A stretch of DNA of 36,023 bases from an uncultured Gammaproteobacteria bacterium. Lineage in GTDB: Bacteria; Pseudomonadota; Gammaproteobacteria; Pseudomonadales; Pseudohongiellaceae. Shown in pieces: positions 8,048-17,980 of the stretch. Numbering within the stretch: the stretch's first letter is position 1; the number at the start of each line of letters is the position of its first letter. Made by a program: the position numbers and the translations under genes. The notes below the pieces were generated by a model. It ran no database searches, was not told the DNA's origin, and worked only from the letters and a program-made list of their open reading frames with translations. Location: assembly GCA_903853385.1 (NCBI GenBank), contig CAINTJ010000052.1:1-36023 (forward strand), read 5' to 3'.

Positions 8048-9313
8048 ATGACTGTTACCAACAAACCACTTACCAAGAATATTGAAATCGGTCGTGCACC
8101 CTTCAATTTCGCACAATACCAGGCCGCCGGCGGCTACCAGAGCGTGGCCAAGGCACTGACCTTCAAACCGCGCGACCTGATGAAACTGGTTCAGGATTCC
8201 GGTCTGGGTGGACGTGGCGGTGCCGGTTTCAACACTGGCCTCAAGTGGAGTTTCATTCCTGAGCCGGATGGTGGCCCGCGCTACCTGGTGGTCAATGCCG
8301 ACGAAATGGAGCCCGGCACTTTCAAGGACCGCTTGCTGATGGAACATGACCCGCATCTGCTGATTGAAGGCATGATCACGGCATCGATCGCACTGCAGGC
8401 GACGATGGCTTACATCTTCCTGCGCGGGGAATACAAGGAAGCTGAACACGCCTTGCTGCAAGCCATCAAGCAGGCTTATGCAGCCGGCATGCTGGGCAAG
8501 AACATCCAGGGCTCCGAATTCAGTCTCGACATGGCGCTGCATACCTCCGCCGGTCGTTATATCTGCGGCGAAGAGACTGCCTTGATCAATGCGCTGGAAG
8601 GCAAGCGCGCCAATCCGCGTTTCAAGCCACCCTTCCCGCAGGTCAGCGGCCTGTGGGGGCGTCCGACTTTGGTCAACAATGTTGAAACCATCTGCAATAT
8701 TCCGGGCATCGTTACCCATGGTGTGGAGTGGTTCAAAGGCCTGGGCATCAATGGCCAATTCGGTACCCGCATCAGTGGTGTCAGCGGACGCGTTAAGAAT
8801 CCCGGTTGCTGGGAAATGCCGGTCGGCACCACGTTCCGCACCTTGTTTGAAGACTATGCCGGTGGCATGCAGGATGGTTACCAGCTGAAAGCGTTCCTGC
8901 CTGGCGGTGGTTCTACCGATTTCCTGATGCCTGAACATCTGGATCTGCCAATGATTCCCGGTGATGTCGCCAAAGCCGGCAGCCGTCTGGGCACTTCCTT
9001 GATCATGGTGCTCGACGACAAGACTTGCCCGGTCGGTTGTGTGCATAACCTTATCAAATTTTTCGCACATGAAAGTTGTGGCTGGTGCACTCCGTGCCGT
9101 GACGGCTTACCGTGGAGCGAGCACATGCTGCTGAAGCTGGAAAACGGCGAAGGCTCACTGAAAGACATCGAAATTCTGAAAGAGATGTGCGGGTATATGG
9201 CGCCGGGCAATACCTTCTGTGCGTTGGCACCGGGGGCAGCCGAGCCGCTGCAAAGTGGCCTCAAATACTTCATGGACGAGTTCGTAGAACACGTCAACCA
9301 TGGCTGTAAATAA
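8048..9313 (+). CDS. nuoF: NADH-quinone oxidoreductase subunit F (NADH and FMN site)
   Basis: NuoF is the 51-kDa subunit where NADH reduces FMN and electrons enter the chain through [4Fe-4S] cluster N3. In this 421-residue protein the glycine-rich NADH/FMN motif GLGGRGGAGFNTGLKW is at 52-67 and the second motif GRYICGEETALINALEGKR at 169-187. The N3 ligands are C344, C347 and C350 in SCGWCTPCRDG, plus C391. It follows nuoE closely but is separated from nuoG by an unusual 111-bp AT-rich gap, described separately. Confidence 0.97.
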   Translation: MTVTNKPLTKNIEIGRAPFNFAQYQAAGGYQSVAKALTFKPRDLMKLVQDSGLGGRGGAGFNTGLKWSFIPEPDGGPRYLVVNADEMEPGTFKDRLLMEHDPHLLIEGMITASIALQATMAYIFLRGEYKEAEHALLQAIKQAYAAGMLGKNIQGSEFSLDMALHTSAGRYICGEETALINALEGKRANPRFKPPFPQVSGLWGRPTLVNNVETICNIPGIVTHGVEWFKGLGINGQFGTRISGVSGRVKNPGCWEMPVGTTFRTLFEDYAGGMQDGYQLKAFLPGGGSTDFLMPEHLDLPMIPGDVAKAGSRLGTSLIMVLDDKTCPVGCVHNLIKFFAHESCGWCTPCRDGLPWSEHMLLKLENGEGSLKDIEILKEMCGYMAPGNTFCALAPGAAEPLQSGLKYFMDEFVEHVNHGCK

Positions 9314-9424
9314 AAGCACAATTAAAGTATTACTTTAACTTTTTTACTTTAACTATAGTTTTTAAGTATGTTTTATAACTATCTGATATTTATCAATTAA
9401 ATACAGAGATTAGGCGGAAATAAA
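9314..9424. promoter_or_regulatory. AT-rich, palindrome-rich spacer between nuoF and nuoG
   Basis: This 111-bp gap is strikingly AT-rich for the operon, where most junctions overlap or are under 30 bp. It holds a perfect inverted repeat TTAAAGTA-T-TACTTTAA (9322-9338), a direct repeat of TACTTTAACT (9331-9340 and 9345-9354), the perfect palindrome AACTATAGTT (9351-9360) inside a near-palindrome (9345-9368), and TGATA-TT-TATCA (9384-9395). AGGCGG at 9412-9417 is the likely ribosome site for nuoG. The repeats suggest an internal promoter or operator, an RNA processing site, or a small insertion remnant. No -35/-10 pair stands out and no ORF is present. Confidence 0.5.
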
Positions 9425-12175
9425 ATGGCCAAGATTTCAGTTGATGGCAAGGTCTTTGAAGTCGACCCCAACAACAACCTGTTGCAGGAAGTGCTGTCAC
9501 ACCAGCAAGACCTGCCGTACTTCTGCTGGCACCCAAGCCTGGGTTCGGTCGGCTCGTGCCGTCAGTGCGCGATGATTGAATTCGCCAACGATGACGATCA
9601 GCGTGGCCGCCAGATCATGGCCTGCATGACGCCGCCACGAGACGGGGCACGTTATTCCATTGAGAAAGCGGCCAAGTTCCGCTCACAAGCCATTGAAAGC
9701 ATCATGACCAGCCATCCGCATGACTGCCCGGTCTGTGAAGAAGGCGGTGAATGTCATCTGCAGGACATGACCGTGATGTCGGGCCATACCTATCGCCGCT
9801 ATGACGGCAAGAAGTCGACCCACAATAACCAGAATCTTGGCCCCTTCATCGGCCATGAAATGAACCGCTGCATTACCTGCTACCGCTGCGTGCGCTATTA
9901 CAAGGATTATGCCGGTGGCACTGACTTCAGTGTGCAGGCTTCGCATAATCATACCTATTTTGGCCGTTTCCAGGATGGCCCGCTCGAAAGCGAATTCAGC
10001 GGTAACCTGGCCGAAGTGTGCCCAACCGGCGTGTTCACCGACAAAGTATTCAGCAAGGTTTACAGCCGCAAATGGGATCTGCAGAGCTCGCCTTCGGTAT
10101 GCGCAGCCTGTGCAGTCGGTTGCAACATCAACCCGGGCGAGCGCTATGGCAGCTTGCGACGCGTGGTGAACCGCTTCAACGACGAAGTGAACGGCTATTT
10201 CCTGTGTGACAAAGGCCGCTTCGGTACTGGCTATGTCAATAGTGAACAGCGTATACGCGTGAACATGAGCCGCAGTGCCCATGATGGCCAACCCTCTGCT
10301 ATCACACCAGCTGTCGCCAAGGCCCAGTTGCTGGCAATGCAGGGCCAGGCCATCGGCATCGGCTCACCGCGTGCTTCGCTGGAAGCCAACTACGCACTGC
10401 GCGCGCTGGTCGGCAAAGACAATTTCTACGCCGGGGTATCCGATGCCGAGTTTGGACTTCTCAACCAGGTCCTGGATATTTACCAGAACCGCCCGGTGCA
10501 TATCGCCTCCATCAAAGACATTGAGCAGTGCGACGCCATAGTGATCCTGGATGAAGATGTCACCAACACCGCCGCCCGTATCGCGCTGGCACTACGCCAG
10601 TCGGTAATGAATCTCGGCAAGGAAATGGCAGCCAAAATCAAACTGCCTATGTGGCAGGACGCAGCCATCCGCACACTGGCCATGGACAAGAAGAGCCCAC
10701 TCTACATTTTGAGCCCGCAGGCCACGCGGCTGGATGACATTGCCAAGACCGTCCATATCGCCAGCGCTACCGATAGTGCCCGCATCGGTTTTGCGATTGC
10801 GCATGTGCTCGACAGTTCGGCACCCGCGGTCAGTGATTTGAGCGCGGCAGAACTGGCTCTGGTCAACCGCATCGCCGCTGATCTGAAAGCTGCCAAGCAT
10901 CCATTGGTCATCAGCGGCACCGGCAGCCTCGAACCGGCGCTGCTCAATGCCGCTGCCAACATTGCCACTGCACTAGCCAGTGGTGACAAGCGCGCCAACC
11001 TGGCGCTGTGTGTGCCGGAAGCCAATAGCCTGGGATTGATGCTGCTGATGGATGGCAGTCACAACAGTCTGGGTAAAGCCATGCAGAGCGGGGCGCACCA
11101 AGCCATAGTGCTGGAAAATGATCTGTATCGGCGTGCGCCCAGTGCCGCTGTCGACAGTTTCCTCACCAGTGTGCAGCAACTGGCCGTGCTTGATCATCTG
11201 CAGCATCGCACCGGCGAAGCCGCCAACCTGGTACTGGCCGCCGGCACCTTTGCCGAAACCACCGGCACCTTTGTCAACTATGAAGGCCGGGCCCAGCATT
11301 TCTATGCCACCTTCAAACCGGCCGCGGACATCCAGTCCAGCGCCAAATGGCTGTGCAACAGCGAGTTTGGCCAGGAACCGCGCATTCATGTGCTCACTGG
11401 TGGCGCCGCTGCCATTGTGCCCAACGGTTACAAACTGCAAAAACTCACCCCGGGGGCCGACTGGACTTTCGCCGGCCAACGCGCGCCGCGCCAGCATCAT
11501 CGCTACAGCGGCCGCACCGCCATGCGTGCGCATCTGAATGTGCATGAGCCCAAGCAGGAGCAGGACGAAGACGGCCTGATGAATTACTCGATGGAAGGGG
11601 TGCCACCCACCAAGGATGCCACCATCTTCAACTCGCCGTGGGCACCCGGCTGGAATTCCAACCAGAGCGTGTTCAAATTCCAGAAAACCGCCGGTGGCGA
11701 ACTGAGGCAGGGCGGGCAGGGCGAGCGTTTGTTCGATGAGAACACCGGTGCCAAAGCCTGGTACCCGGCGGCAGTAAGCAAAACCAGCATCAATGGTTTC
11801 GCCATGTTCCCGCTCTATCACTTGTTTGGCAGCGAAGAACTGACTGCCCACAGTGACGCGATTCAAGCCAAGGCCACCGGCGCGTATGTCGCGCTCAATC
11901 CGGCTGACGTCGCCAAACTGGGCCTGGCTGTCAGCGATGGTGTGCAAGTGCAGCATAACGGTGCTGTGCCTTATCTGGCGCGTGCTTCCATTGCACCTGG
12001 CACGGTCGGCATCAGCGTAGGGCTGCATGGGCTGAACTTCCAGAACATGACCACGGCAGGCGTGGAGCTCAACAAAGCTGCCCACTGGCACAACCCGAAA
12101 GACTGGCGTGCCAGCAACATCATTGTCAGCGACGCCGGCAGCAGTTCTGCCTACGGCCGCAGCACCCAAGGTTAA
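9425..12175 (+). CDS. nuoG: NADH-quinone oxidoreductase subunit G
   Basis: NuoG is the large iron-sulfur subunit of the NADH module (916 residues; E. coli 908). The N-terminal ferredoxin-like domain binds [2Fe-2S] cluster N1b through C34, C45, C48 and C67. A histidine-ligated cluster (N5) follows, with H97, C101, C104 and C110 in HPHDCPVCEEGGEC. N4 has C149, C152, C155 and C199. A further set, C226, C229, C233 and C261, matches the extra N7 cluster found in E. coli and only some other bacteria, so this enzyme is of the N7-containing type. The rest resembles the molybdopterin-oxidoreductase fold with the cofactor lost. The ATG lies eight bases after AGGCGG. Confidence 0.96.
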   Translation: MAKISVDGKVFEVDPNNNLLQEVLSHQQDLPYFCWHPSLGSVGSCRQCAMIEFANDDDQRGRQIMACMTPPRDGARYSIEKAAKFRSQAIESIMTSHPHDCPVCEEGGECHLQDMTVMSGHTYRRYDGKKSTHNNQNLGPFIGHEMNRCITCYRCVRYYKDYAGGTDFSVQASHNHTYFGRFQDGPLESEFSGNLAEVCPTGVFTDKVFSKVYSRKWDLQSSPSVCAACAVGCNINPGERYGSLRRVVNRFNDEVNGYFLCDKGRFGTGYVNSEQRIRVNMSRSAHDGQPSAITPAVAKAQLLAMQGQAIGIGSPRASLEANYALRALVGKDNFYAGVSDAEFGLLNQVLDIYQNRPVHIASIKDIEQCDAIVILDEDVTNTAARIALALRQSVMNLGKEMAAKIKLPMWQDAAIRTLAMDKKSPLYILSPQATRLDDIAKTVHIASATDSARIGFAIAHVLDSSAPAVSDLSAAELALVNRIAADLKAAKHPLVISGTGSLEPALLNAAANIATALASGDKRANLALCVPEANSLGLMLLMDGSHNSLGKAMQSGAHQAIVLENDLYRRAPSAAVDSFLTSVQQLAVLDHLQHRTGEAANLVLAAGTFAETTGTFVNYEGRAQHFYATFKPAADIQSSAKWLCNSEFGQEPRIHVLTGGAAAIVPNGYKLQKLTPGADWTFAGQRAPRQHHRYSGRTAMRAHLNVHEPKQEQDEDGLMNYSMEGVPPTKDATIFNSPWAPGWNSNQSVFKFQKTAGGELRQGGQGERLFDENTGAKAWYPAAVSKTSINGFAMFPLYHLFGSEELTAHSDAIQAKATGAYVALNPADVAKLGLAVSDGVQVQHNGAVPYLARASIAPGTVGISVGLHGLNFQNMTTAGVELNKAAHWHNPKDWRASNIIVSDAGSSSAYGRSTQG

Positions 12176-12191
12176 CCAGGAGCCGGACACC

Positions 12192-13181
12192 ATGTTTGAA
12201 TTTGTCGTTGGTTCTCCCCTCAACATTGTGCTGATACTCGGCGCCGTGCTGGTAACTGCTGCGCTGCTGATCTGGGTTGAACGCCGCGTACTGGGTTTCC
12301 TCAATGAACGTCTGGGCCCCAACCGCTGTGGTCCGTTTGGTATTGCACAGTCACTGGCCGACGTTGGCAAACTGATTACCAAGGAAGACTGGGTGCCGCC
12401 GTTTGCCGATAAAATGCCGTTCATCGTGGCACCGGTCATTGTGCCGGTGGTGATGCTGCTCAGCTTTGCGGTGATTCCACTGGCGCCCGGGGTCGGCATC
12501 ATGGATCTGAACGTAGGCCTGTTGTGGGTATTGGCCATGGCGGGTCTGGGTGCCTATTCGGCGATGCTGGGCGGTCTGGCCTCCAACAACAAATTCTCGC
12601 TGCTGGGCGGCTTGCGTGCGGCCGGCCAGATGATCAGCTATGAAGTATTCATGGGCATCTCGATTCTCGGTGTTGTCATCCTCAGCGACAGTTTCAACCT
12701 GCGCGAAATTGTCGAAGCCCAGCATAAGCACGGCTGGTTCGTATTCTCGCAGTTCATCGGCTTCATCATTTTTGTCATCGCCGGTCTGGCCGAAACCAAA
12801 CGCTGGCCCTTCGATCTTGCTGAAGGCGAGGCTGAAATCATTTCCGGTTTCAACACCGAATATTCCGGCATGAAGTTTGGTTTGTTTTTTGTCGGGGAAT
12901 ACATCGGCATGTTGCTGCTGGCGGCGCTGATTCCGGTGCTGTTCTTCGGCGGCTGGTATGCACCTTTCGAGTGGCTGGAACTGCCCAATGCCATTATTTC
13001 CGGTATTTTCTGGATGTGTGTCAAAACCGGCTTCTGGATCTTCTTCTTTATTCTGGTACGTGCCGCACTGGTGCGTCCGCGCTATGACCAACTGATGAAC
13101 TATGGCTGGCTGGTAATGCTGCCGCTGTCGCTCATCAACTTGCTGGTCACCGGCGCAGTGGTCTTGGCCCAGGGGAACTAA
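12192..13181 (+). CDS. nuoH: NADH-quinone oxidoreductase subunit H
   Basis: NuoH is the membrane subunit at the joint of the two arms of complex I and forms part of the quinone chamber. From ATG 12192 it is 329 residues (E. coli 325) with about eight membrane segments. Conserved loops include [19 protein letters not shown] near 25-43 and [19 protein letters not shown], the acidic loop facing the quinone site. The frame is open 28 codons further upstream inside nuoG, but AGGAG at 12178-12182 and the homology favour the ATG at 12192. nuoI starts two bases after its stop. Confidence 0.96.
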   Translation: MFEFVVGSPLNIVLILGAVLVTAALLIWVERRVLGFLNERLGPNRCGPFGIAQSLADVGKLITKEDWVPPFADKMPFIVAPVIVPVVMLLSFAVIPLAPGVGIMDLNVGLLWVLAMAGLGAYSAMLGGLASNNKFSLLGGLRAAGQMISYEVFMGISILGVVILSDSFNLREIVEAQHKHGWFVFSQFIGFIIFVIAGLAETKRWPFDLAEGEAEIISGFNTEYSGMKFGLFFVGEYIGMLLLAALIPVLFFGGWYAPFEWLELPNAIISGIFWMCVKTGFWIFFFILVRAALVRPRYDQLMNYGWLVMLPLSLINLLVTGAVVLAQGN

Positions 13182-13183
13182 TC

Positions 13184-13732
13184 ATGCTTGCAGCCTTAGG
13201 CAAACAGCTTTACATCATCTGGTCACAGCTTGTCACCCTGTGGCTGGTTTTCACGCATATTTTCAAAAAGGCAGACACGGTCGAATATCCTGACGTGATG
13301 CCGTACATGTTTCCGCGCTGGCGTGGCCGCATCATCCTTAGCCGGGATCCTGACGGCGAAGAGCGCTGTGTCGCTTGCAACCTGTGTGCAGTGGCATGCC
13401 CGGTCGATTGCATCGCGCTGCAGAAAGCCGAAGACAAGGATGGCCGCTGGTATCCGGAATTTTTCCGCATCAACTTCTCGCGCTGCATCATGTGCGGATT
13501 CTGCGAAGAAGCCTGTCCGACCCACGCCATCCAGCTGACGCCGGATTTTGAAATGGCAGAATACGTGCGCCAGGACATGGTATGGGAGAAGGAAGACATG
13601 CTGATCAGTGGCACCGGCAAATACCACGATTACAACTTCTACAAAATTGCCGGCAAAGCCATTGGCGGCAAAGGCAAGGGCGAAGCCCGTGACGAACTGC
13701 CCCCTATCGACCGCCGGAGTCTGTTGCCATGA
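13184..13732 (+). CDS. nuoI: NADH-quinone oxidoreductase subunit I
   Basis: NuoI is the 8Fe ferredoxin-like subunit that carries clusters N6a and N6b and passes electrons to N2 in NuoB. The 182-residue protein has two classic motifs: C62, C65, C68 and C72 in [12 protein letters not shown], and C101, C104, C107 and C111 in [12 protein letters not shown]. An N-terminal amphipathic or hydrophobic helix (about 8-27) should dock it to the membrane arm. Its stop overlaps the nuoJ start in ATGA, so the two are probably translationally coupled. Confidence 0.97.
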   Translation: MLAALGKQLYIIWSQLVTLWLVFTHIFKKADTVEYPDVMPYMFPRWRGRIILSRDPDGEERCVACNLCAVACPVDCIALQKAEDKDGRWYPEFFRINFSRCIMCGFCEEACPTHAIQLTPDFEMAEYVRQDMVWEKEDMLISGTGKYHDYNFYKIAGKAIGGKGKGEARDELPPIDRRSLLP

Positions 13733-14214
13733 GTCTGCTTTTTTATATTGCTGCCGTCATAAGTGTGCTGTCGACGCTGATTGCGATCACCCGCGTCAAT
13801 GTCACCCATGCCTTGCTCTATTTCATCTTGTCATTGATCTCGCTGGGCACGATTTTCTACACAGTAGGCGCGCATTTCGCCGCCGTGCTGGAAGTCATCG
13901 TCTACGCCGGCGCCATCATGGTGATGTATGTCTTCGTCGCCATGATGCTGAATCTCGGTCACGCCACCATCGACCAGGAGCGCGCGTGGCTGAAGCCTTC
14001 CATATGGATCGGACCTTCAGTAATGGCCGCCCTTTTGCTGGTGGTTCTGATGTGGGTATTGAAAGATACCGGCGCTGCTGAAATGGCCCACACGGTAACT
14101 GCCGCCAAACAGGTCGGTATCGCACTGTTCGGCCCCTATGTATTGGCCGTGGAGCTGGCTTCGATGCTGCTGCTGGCTGGTCTGGTCGGCGCCTATCACC
14201 TGGCTCGCAAATAA
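13729..14214 (+). CDS. nuoJ: NADH-quinone oxidoreductase subunit J
   Basis: NuoJ is a five-helix membrane subunit of complex I. The 161-residue protein is strongly hydrophobic, with segments near 2-20, 27-48, 52-74, 91-112 and 135-158. The conserved stretch [20 protein letters not shown] contains the helix with a bulge that couples quinone chemistry to proton movement in solved structures. It overlaps nuoI by four bases (ATGA), and nuoK follows after 28 bp. Confidence 0.95.
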   Translation: MSLLFYIAAVISVLSTLIAITRVNVTHALLYFILSLISLGTIFYTVGAHFAAVLEVIVYAGAIMVMYVFVAMMLNLGHATIDQERAWLKPSIWIGPSVMAALLLVVLMWVLKDTGAAEMAHTVTAAKQVGIALFGPYVLAVELASMLLLAGLVGAYHLARK

Positions 14215-14242
14215 TGCAACTCACCGGTAACGAATCACAACC

Positions 14243-14572
14243 ATGATAATGCCAACTGTAACAATGCAAGCAATACCGATGGAGCACGGCCTCATCCTGG
14301 CCGCGATCCTGTTTGCGCTCGGACTGATCGGCGTGCTGACTCGCCGCAACATGGTGTTCGTGCTGATGTCGCTCGAAATCATGCTCAATGCGGCTGCGCT
14401 TGCGTTTATCGTGGGCGGAGCCCGCTGGGGTCAGCCGGACGGCCAGATCATGTTTCTGATGATCATCAGTCTGGCAGCCGCGGAAGTGGCGGTAGGGCTG
14501 GCGCTGGTGTTGCAGATGTTTCAACGCTTCAAGACTCTGGATCTCGATGTCCTGAGCAAGATGAAAGGCTAG
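14243..14572 (+). CDS. nuoK: NADH-quinone oxidoreductase subunit K
   Basis: NuoK is a three-helix, MrpC-like membrane subunit. The core from [20 protein letters not shown] onward matches E. coli NuoK from about its second residue. The essential membrane glutamates are present in [14 protein letters not shown] and [14 protein letters not shown]. The protein is 109 residues from ATG 14243; E. coli has 100. ATGs at 14249 and 14264 are in frame and none has a clear ribosome site, so the true start may be up to seven codons later. nuoL follows after 12 bp. Confidence 0.94.
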   Translation: MIMPTVTMQAIPMEHGLILAAILFALGLIGVLTRRNMVFVLMSLEIMLNAAALAFIVGGARWGQPDGQIMFLMIISLAAAEVAVGLALVLQMFQRFKTLDLDVLSKMKG

Positions 14573-14584
14573 GGGAGAACTCGC

Positions 14585-16429
14585 ATGCTGGATTTACTGT
14601 GGTTGGTACCAACCATTCCCCTGATCGGATTTCTGATCCTGACTTTCACGCAAGGCAAACTGTCGGAAGTGCCGGCGGGCATCATCGGTGCCGGCTCCAT
14701 CGGGCTGGCGTTCCTGGTGGCGCTGTTGGCCGGCATTGAATTCATTCACTCGGATGCGCCGTTCTTCTCGCAGCACCTGTGGACCTGGATGTCGGTAGGC
14801 AGTTTCAAGGCCGGCTTTAATCTGTATCTGGACGGCGTGTCGCTGGTGATGATGTTCATCATTACCGGCATTGGCTTCCTGATTCACGTCTATGCCACCG
14901 GTTACATGCACGACGACCCGAGTTTCTCGCGTTTCTTCGCCTACATGAACCTGTTTGTGGCAGCGATGCTGATGCTGGTGCTGGGCGACAACCTGCTGCT
15001 GCTGTTCATGGGCTGGGAAGGCGTGGGTCTGTGTTCCTACCTGCTGATCGGCTTCTGGTATACCGATCCCTATAACGGTTATTGCGCACGCAAAGCGTTC
15101 GTTGTCACACGAGTTGGTGATGCTTCGATGGCGGTGGGCTTGTTCCTGCTGTTCCAGAGTGTAGGCACCCTCAACATCCAGGATGCCATGCAGCTGGCAC
15201 AAGCCCAATGGCCAACTGCCGGTGGTGGCACTGGCCTGGCGACCGCTGTGACCTTGTTGTTGCTCGGTGGCGCAGTTGGTAAATCGGCGCAGTTGCCATT
15301 ACAAACGTGGTTGCCGGATGCAATGGCAGGTCCGACCCCTATTTCCGCGCTGATCCATGCGGCGACGATGGTCACCGCGGGTGTTTACCTGATTGCGCGT
15401 ACCCATATCCTCTACATGCTTGCGCCGGACGTGCAGTATCTGGTGGGTGTGATCGGTTGCATTACGCTGCTGATGGCCGGCTTTACCGCGCTGACGCAAA
15501 GCGACATCAAAAAAGTATTGGCGTTTTCCACCGTGAGCCAGATTGGTTACATGTTTCTGGCACTGGGGGTGGGGGCATGGAACAGTGCGATCTTCCATCT
15601 GATGACGCATGCGTTCTTCAAGGCGTTGCTGTTCCTTACCGCCGGTTCGGTGATTCTCGGCATGCACCACGAACAGAACATTTTCAAAATGGGCGGGCTG
15701 CGCAAGGATCTGCCGTGGTGCCATTGGTTGTTTCTGATCGGCACGGTGGCGCTGGTGGCGCTGCCGTTTACTTCCGGTTATTTCTCGAAAGAAGAAATCC
15801 TCGGCGCGGCGCTGGCGCATCATGAAGGTGGCTACATGCTGTGGCTGGGCGGCGTGGCGGGTGCATTTATGACCGGCCTCTACAGTTTCCGCCTGTACTT
15901 CCTGGTGTTCTGGGGCAAGAAGACCCACGACGGTCACGAAGTGATGCGGTGGAACTTGCAAGGTCCGTTGGTTGTGCTGGCGGTACTGGCACTGGTGGGC
16001 GGTTACATTGTGATCCCGGTTGAGAAAGTATTCCCGCTGGTGCACGAAGAACATCCGTCGCTGATGTATCAGGCCATCATGATCGGCTTGCCGATGCTCG
16101 GCATTCTGGTGGCCTGGCTGGTCTATGTCAAAGGTGTGATCGATACCAAAAAACTGGCGGGTTCCGGCCTGGGTGCTGCGTTGCACCGCTTCTGGTTCAC
16201 GCAATGGGGCATGGACTGGCTCTATGACCGTTTGTTCGTGTTTCCCTATGTGGGCCTGGCCAAACTCAACAAAAACGATTTCATCGATTCTTTTTACAAC
16301 GGCACTGCATGGCTGGTGCTGGCGCTGCATGGCCTGTTCAGTGATCACCAGACTGGCAATTTGCGCTGGTACAGCCTCACGATGATCTGCGGCGTCTTGC
16401 TGCTGGTGAGCATTGGAGTATTTCTATGA
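14585..16429 (+). CDS. nuoL: NADH-quinone oxidoreductase subunit L
   Basis: NuoL is the outermost antiporter-like proton-pumping subunit, whose long lateral helix spans the membrane arm. The 614-residue length equals the family norm (E. coli 613). Key features are the glutamate in LLFMGWEGVGLCSYLL near 140-155, the lysine in GKSAQLPLQTWLPDAM, and the broken-helix region AGPTPISALIHAATMVTAG. The long C-terminal part includes the segments after 480 that form the lateral helix and anchor. GGGGAG before the ATG is a good ribosome site. Its stop overlaps nuoM in ATGA. Confidence 0.97.
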   Translation: MLDLLWLVPTIPLIGFLILTFTQGKLSEVPAGIIGAGSIGLAFLVALLAGIEFIHSDAPFFSQHLWTWMSVGSFKAGFNLYLDGVSLVMMFIITGIGFLIHVYATGYMHDDPSFSRFFAYMNLFVAAMLMLVLGDNLLLLFMGWEGVGLCSYLLIGFWYTDPYNGYCARKAFVVTRVGDASMAVGLFLLFQSVGTLNIQDAMQLAQAQWPTAGGGTGLATAVTLLLLGGAVGKSAQLPLQTWLPDAMAGPTPISALIHAATMVTAGVYLIARTHILYMLAPDVQYLVGVIGCITLLMAGFTALTQSDIKKVLAFSTVSQIGYMFLALGVGAWNSAIFHLMTHAFFKALLFLTAGSVILGMHHEQNIFKMGGLRKDLPWCHWLFLIGTVALVALPFTSGYFSKEEILGAALAHHEGGYMLWLGGVAGAFMTGLYSFRLYFLVFWGKKTHDGHEVMRWNLQGPLVVLAVLALVGGYIVIPVEKVFPLVHEEHPSLMYQAIMIGLPMLGILVAWLVYVKGVIDTKKLAGSGLGAALHRFWFTQWGMDWLYDRLFVFPYVGLAKLNKNDFIDSFYNGTAWLVLALHGLFSDHQTGNLRWYSLTMICGVLLLVSIGVFL

Positions 16430-17931
16430 TTCTGGTCTGGTTGATGGCGATCCTGTTTGCCGGCGGCATTGGTGCCGCGCTGGCAGAAAGCAGGGGAGCT
16501 GAACATCCGCGCGCCGTGGCGCTGGCGGCCATTCTGATTGACCTGTTCCTGGTCATCCTCATGCTGGTGGCTCCCGACAGTCTCGGTCTGGGAACTGCCT
16601 CCACCGTGGCGCAACTGGGTCAGCACGGCGAATGGCTGGTGCTACTCAAAGCCGAGTGGATTCCACGTTTCGGCGTCAGCTTCATCTTCGGTGTTGATGG
16701 CCTCAGCCTCATGCTGGTGGCGCTGACAATCTTTCTGGGTTTGATTGCACTCGGGGCAGCCTGGGGTGAAATCAAGCAACGCAGCGGTTTCTTCTATTTC
16801 AATCTGCTGTGGACTCTGGCCGGCGTCATCGGCGTATTCACTTCGCTGGATCTGTTCCTGTTCTTCTTCTTCTGGGAAGTGATGCTGATCCCGATGTATT
16901 TCATCATTGCGATCTGGGGCCACGAGAACAAGGAATATGCGGCGATGAAGTTCTTCATCTTCACGCAGGTCAGTGGCCTGCTGATGTTGTTGAGCATCCT
17001 GATGCTGGTGTATTTCCACTACAGTGCCACCAATGTACTGACCTTTAATTATTTCCAGCTGCTGGGCACCAAGTTGCCTGCCAATGTGGCCACCTGGGTA
17101 ATGCTGGGCTTCTTCATTGCCTTTGCCACCAAGTTGCCGGTCGTACCATTCCACAACTGGTTGCCGGATGCACACTCGCAAGCGCCCACGGCAGGTTCGG
17201 TGATTCTGGCCGGCGTGTTGCTGAAGACCGGTGCTTATGGCCTGCTGCGTTTCACAGTGCCGTTGTTTCCGGATGAGAGCGTGTCGTTCGCACCGATAGC
17301 AATGACTCTTGGCGTCGTCAGCATCCTCTATACCGCCAAAGTGGCCTTCGCCCAGAACGACATCAAGCGCCTGATTGCCTACACCTCGGTCAGCCATATG
17401 GGCTTTGTGCTGCTGGGCATTTATGCCTGGAACGCCCAAGCGGTGCAGGGTGCCGTCATGACGATGCTGGCGCACGGCTTCAGCGCCGCCGCGCTGTTTA
17501 TGCTGGCCGGTGGTTTGCAGCATCGCATTCACACCCGTGAAATGGACAAGATGGGGGGCTTCTGGGGCGTGGCGCCCAAGCTGTCGTTCATGGCGCTGTT
17601 CTTCACGGTGGCCGCAGTTGGCATGCCGGGCCTTGGCAACTTCATCGGTGAATTCCTGGTATTGCTGGGCAGCTTCCAGGTCAGCATCATCAAGACTGCC
17701 TTCGCGACCATGGGCGTGGTGGTGGCAGCGGTTTACTCGCTGATCGTCATCCAGAAAGTTTTCCATGGCAAAAACAAGAATAACTATGTAATGGCTGATT
17801 TGAGTGCAATGGAATTCATCTGTTATGCCCTCATGATGATTGGCCTGGTGTGGATGGGCATGTACCCGCAAACCATGCTGGATATGGCGCAACCCGCGCT
17901 GCAGGGTCTTGGCGTGGTGTTCCCGCGTTAA
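16426..17931 (+). CDS. nuoM: NADH-quinone oxidoreductase subunit M
   Basis: NuoM is the middle antiporter-like proton-pumping subunit. The protein is 501 residues (E. coli 509), with about 14 membrane segments. The helix-5 glutamate is in FFFFFWEVMLIPMYF near 145-159, and the pumping lysine is in FATKLPVVPFHNWLPDAH near 227-244, followed by SQAPTAGSVILAGVLLKTG. It overlaps nuoL by four bases. A 49-bp gap separates it from nuoN, one of the longer gaps in the operon. Confidence 0.97.
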   Translation: MILVWLMAILFAGGIGAALAESRGAEHPRAVALAAILIDLFLVILMLVAPDSLGLGTASTVAQLGQHGEWLVLLKAEWIPRFGVSFIFGVDGLSLMLVALTIFLGLIALGAAWGEIKQRSGFFYFNLLWTLAGVIGVFTSLDLFLFFFFWEVMLIPMYFIIAIWGHENKEYAAMKFFIFTQVSGLLMLLSILMLVYFHYSATNVLTFNYFQLLGTKLPANVATWVMLGFFIAFATKLPVVPFHNWLPDAHSQAPTAGSVILAGVLLKTGAYGLLRFTVPLFPDESVSFAPIAMTLGVVSILYTAKVAFAQNDIKRLIAYTSVSHMGFVLLGIYAWNAQAVQGAVMTMLAHGFSAAALFMLAGGLQHRIHTREMDKMGGFWGVAPKLSFMALFFTVAAVGMPGLGNFIGEFLVLLGSFQVSIIKTAFATMGVVVAAVYSLIVIQKVFHGKNKNNYVMADLSAMEFICYALMMIGLVWMGMYPQTMLDMAQPALQGLGVVFPR

Positions 17932-17980
17932 GGTAGTTCCCAAAAGTGCAGTGGCAACACTTACGAGATAGCAGGCATAC

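Noticed and set aside
7463-9070. 535-codon minus-strand open frame opposite nuoE and nuoF
   Set aside because: It lies wholly opposite genes with complete iron-sulfur motifs, has no ribosome site, and its product is histidine- and glutamine-rich as expected from antisense of GC-biased codons.
12108-12191. Longer N-terminus for nuoH
   Set aside because: An AGGAG site and homology place the start at 12192; the extension is out-of-frame nuoG.
10973-12538. 521-codon minus-strand open frame opposite nuoG and nuoH
   Set aside because: Shadow of conserved genes with a composition unlike protein.
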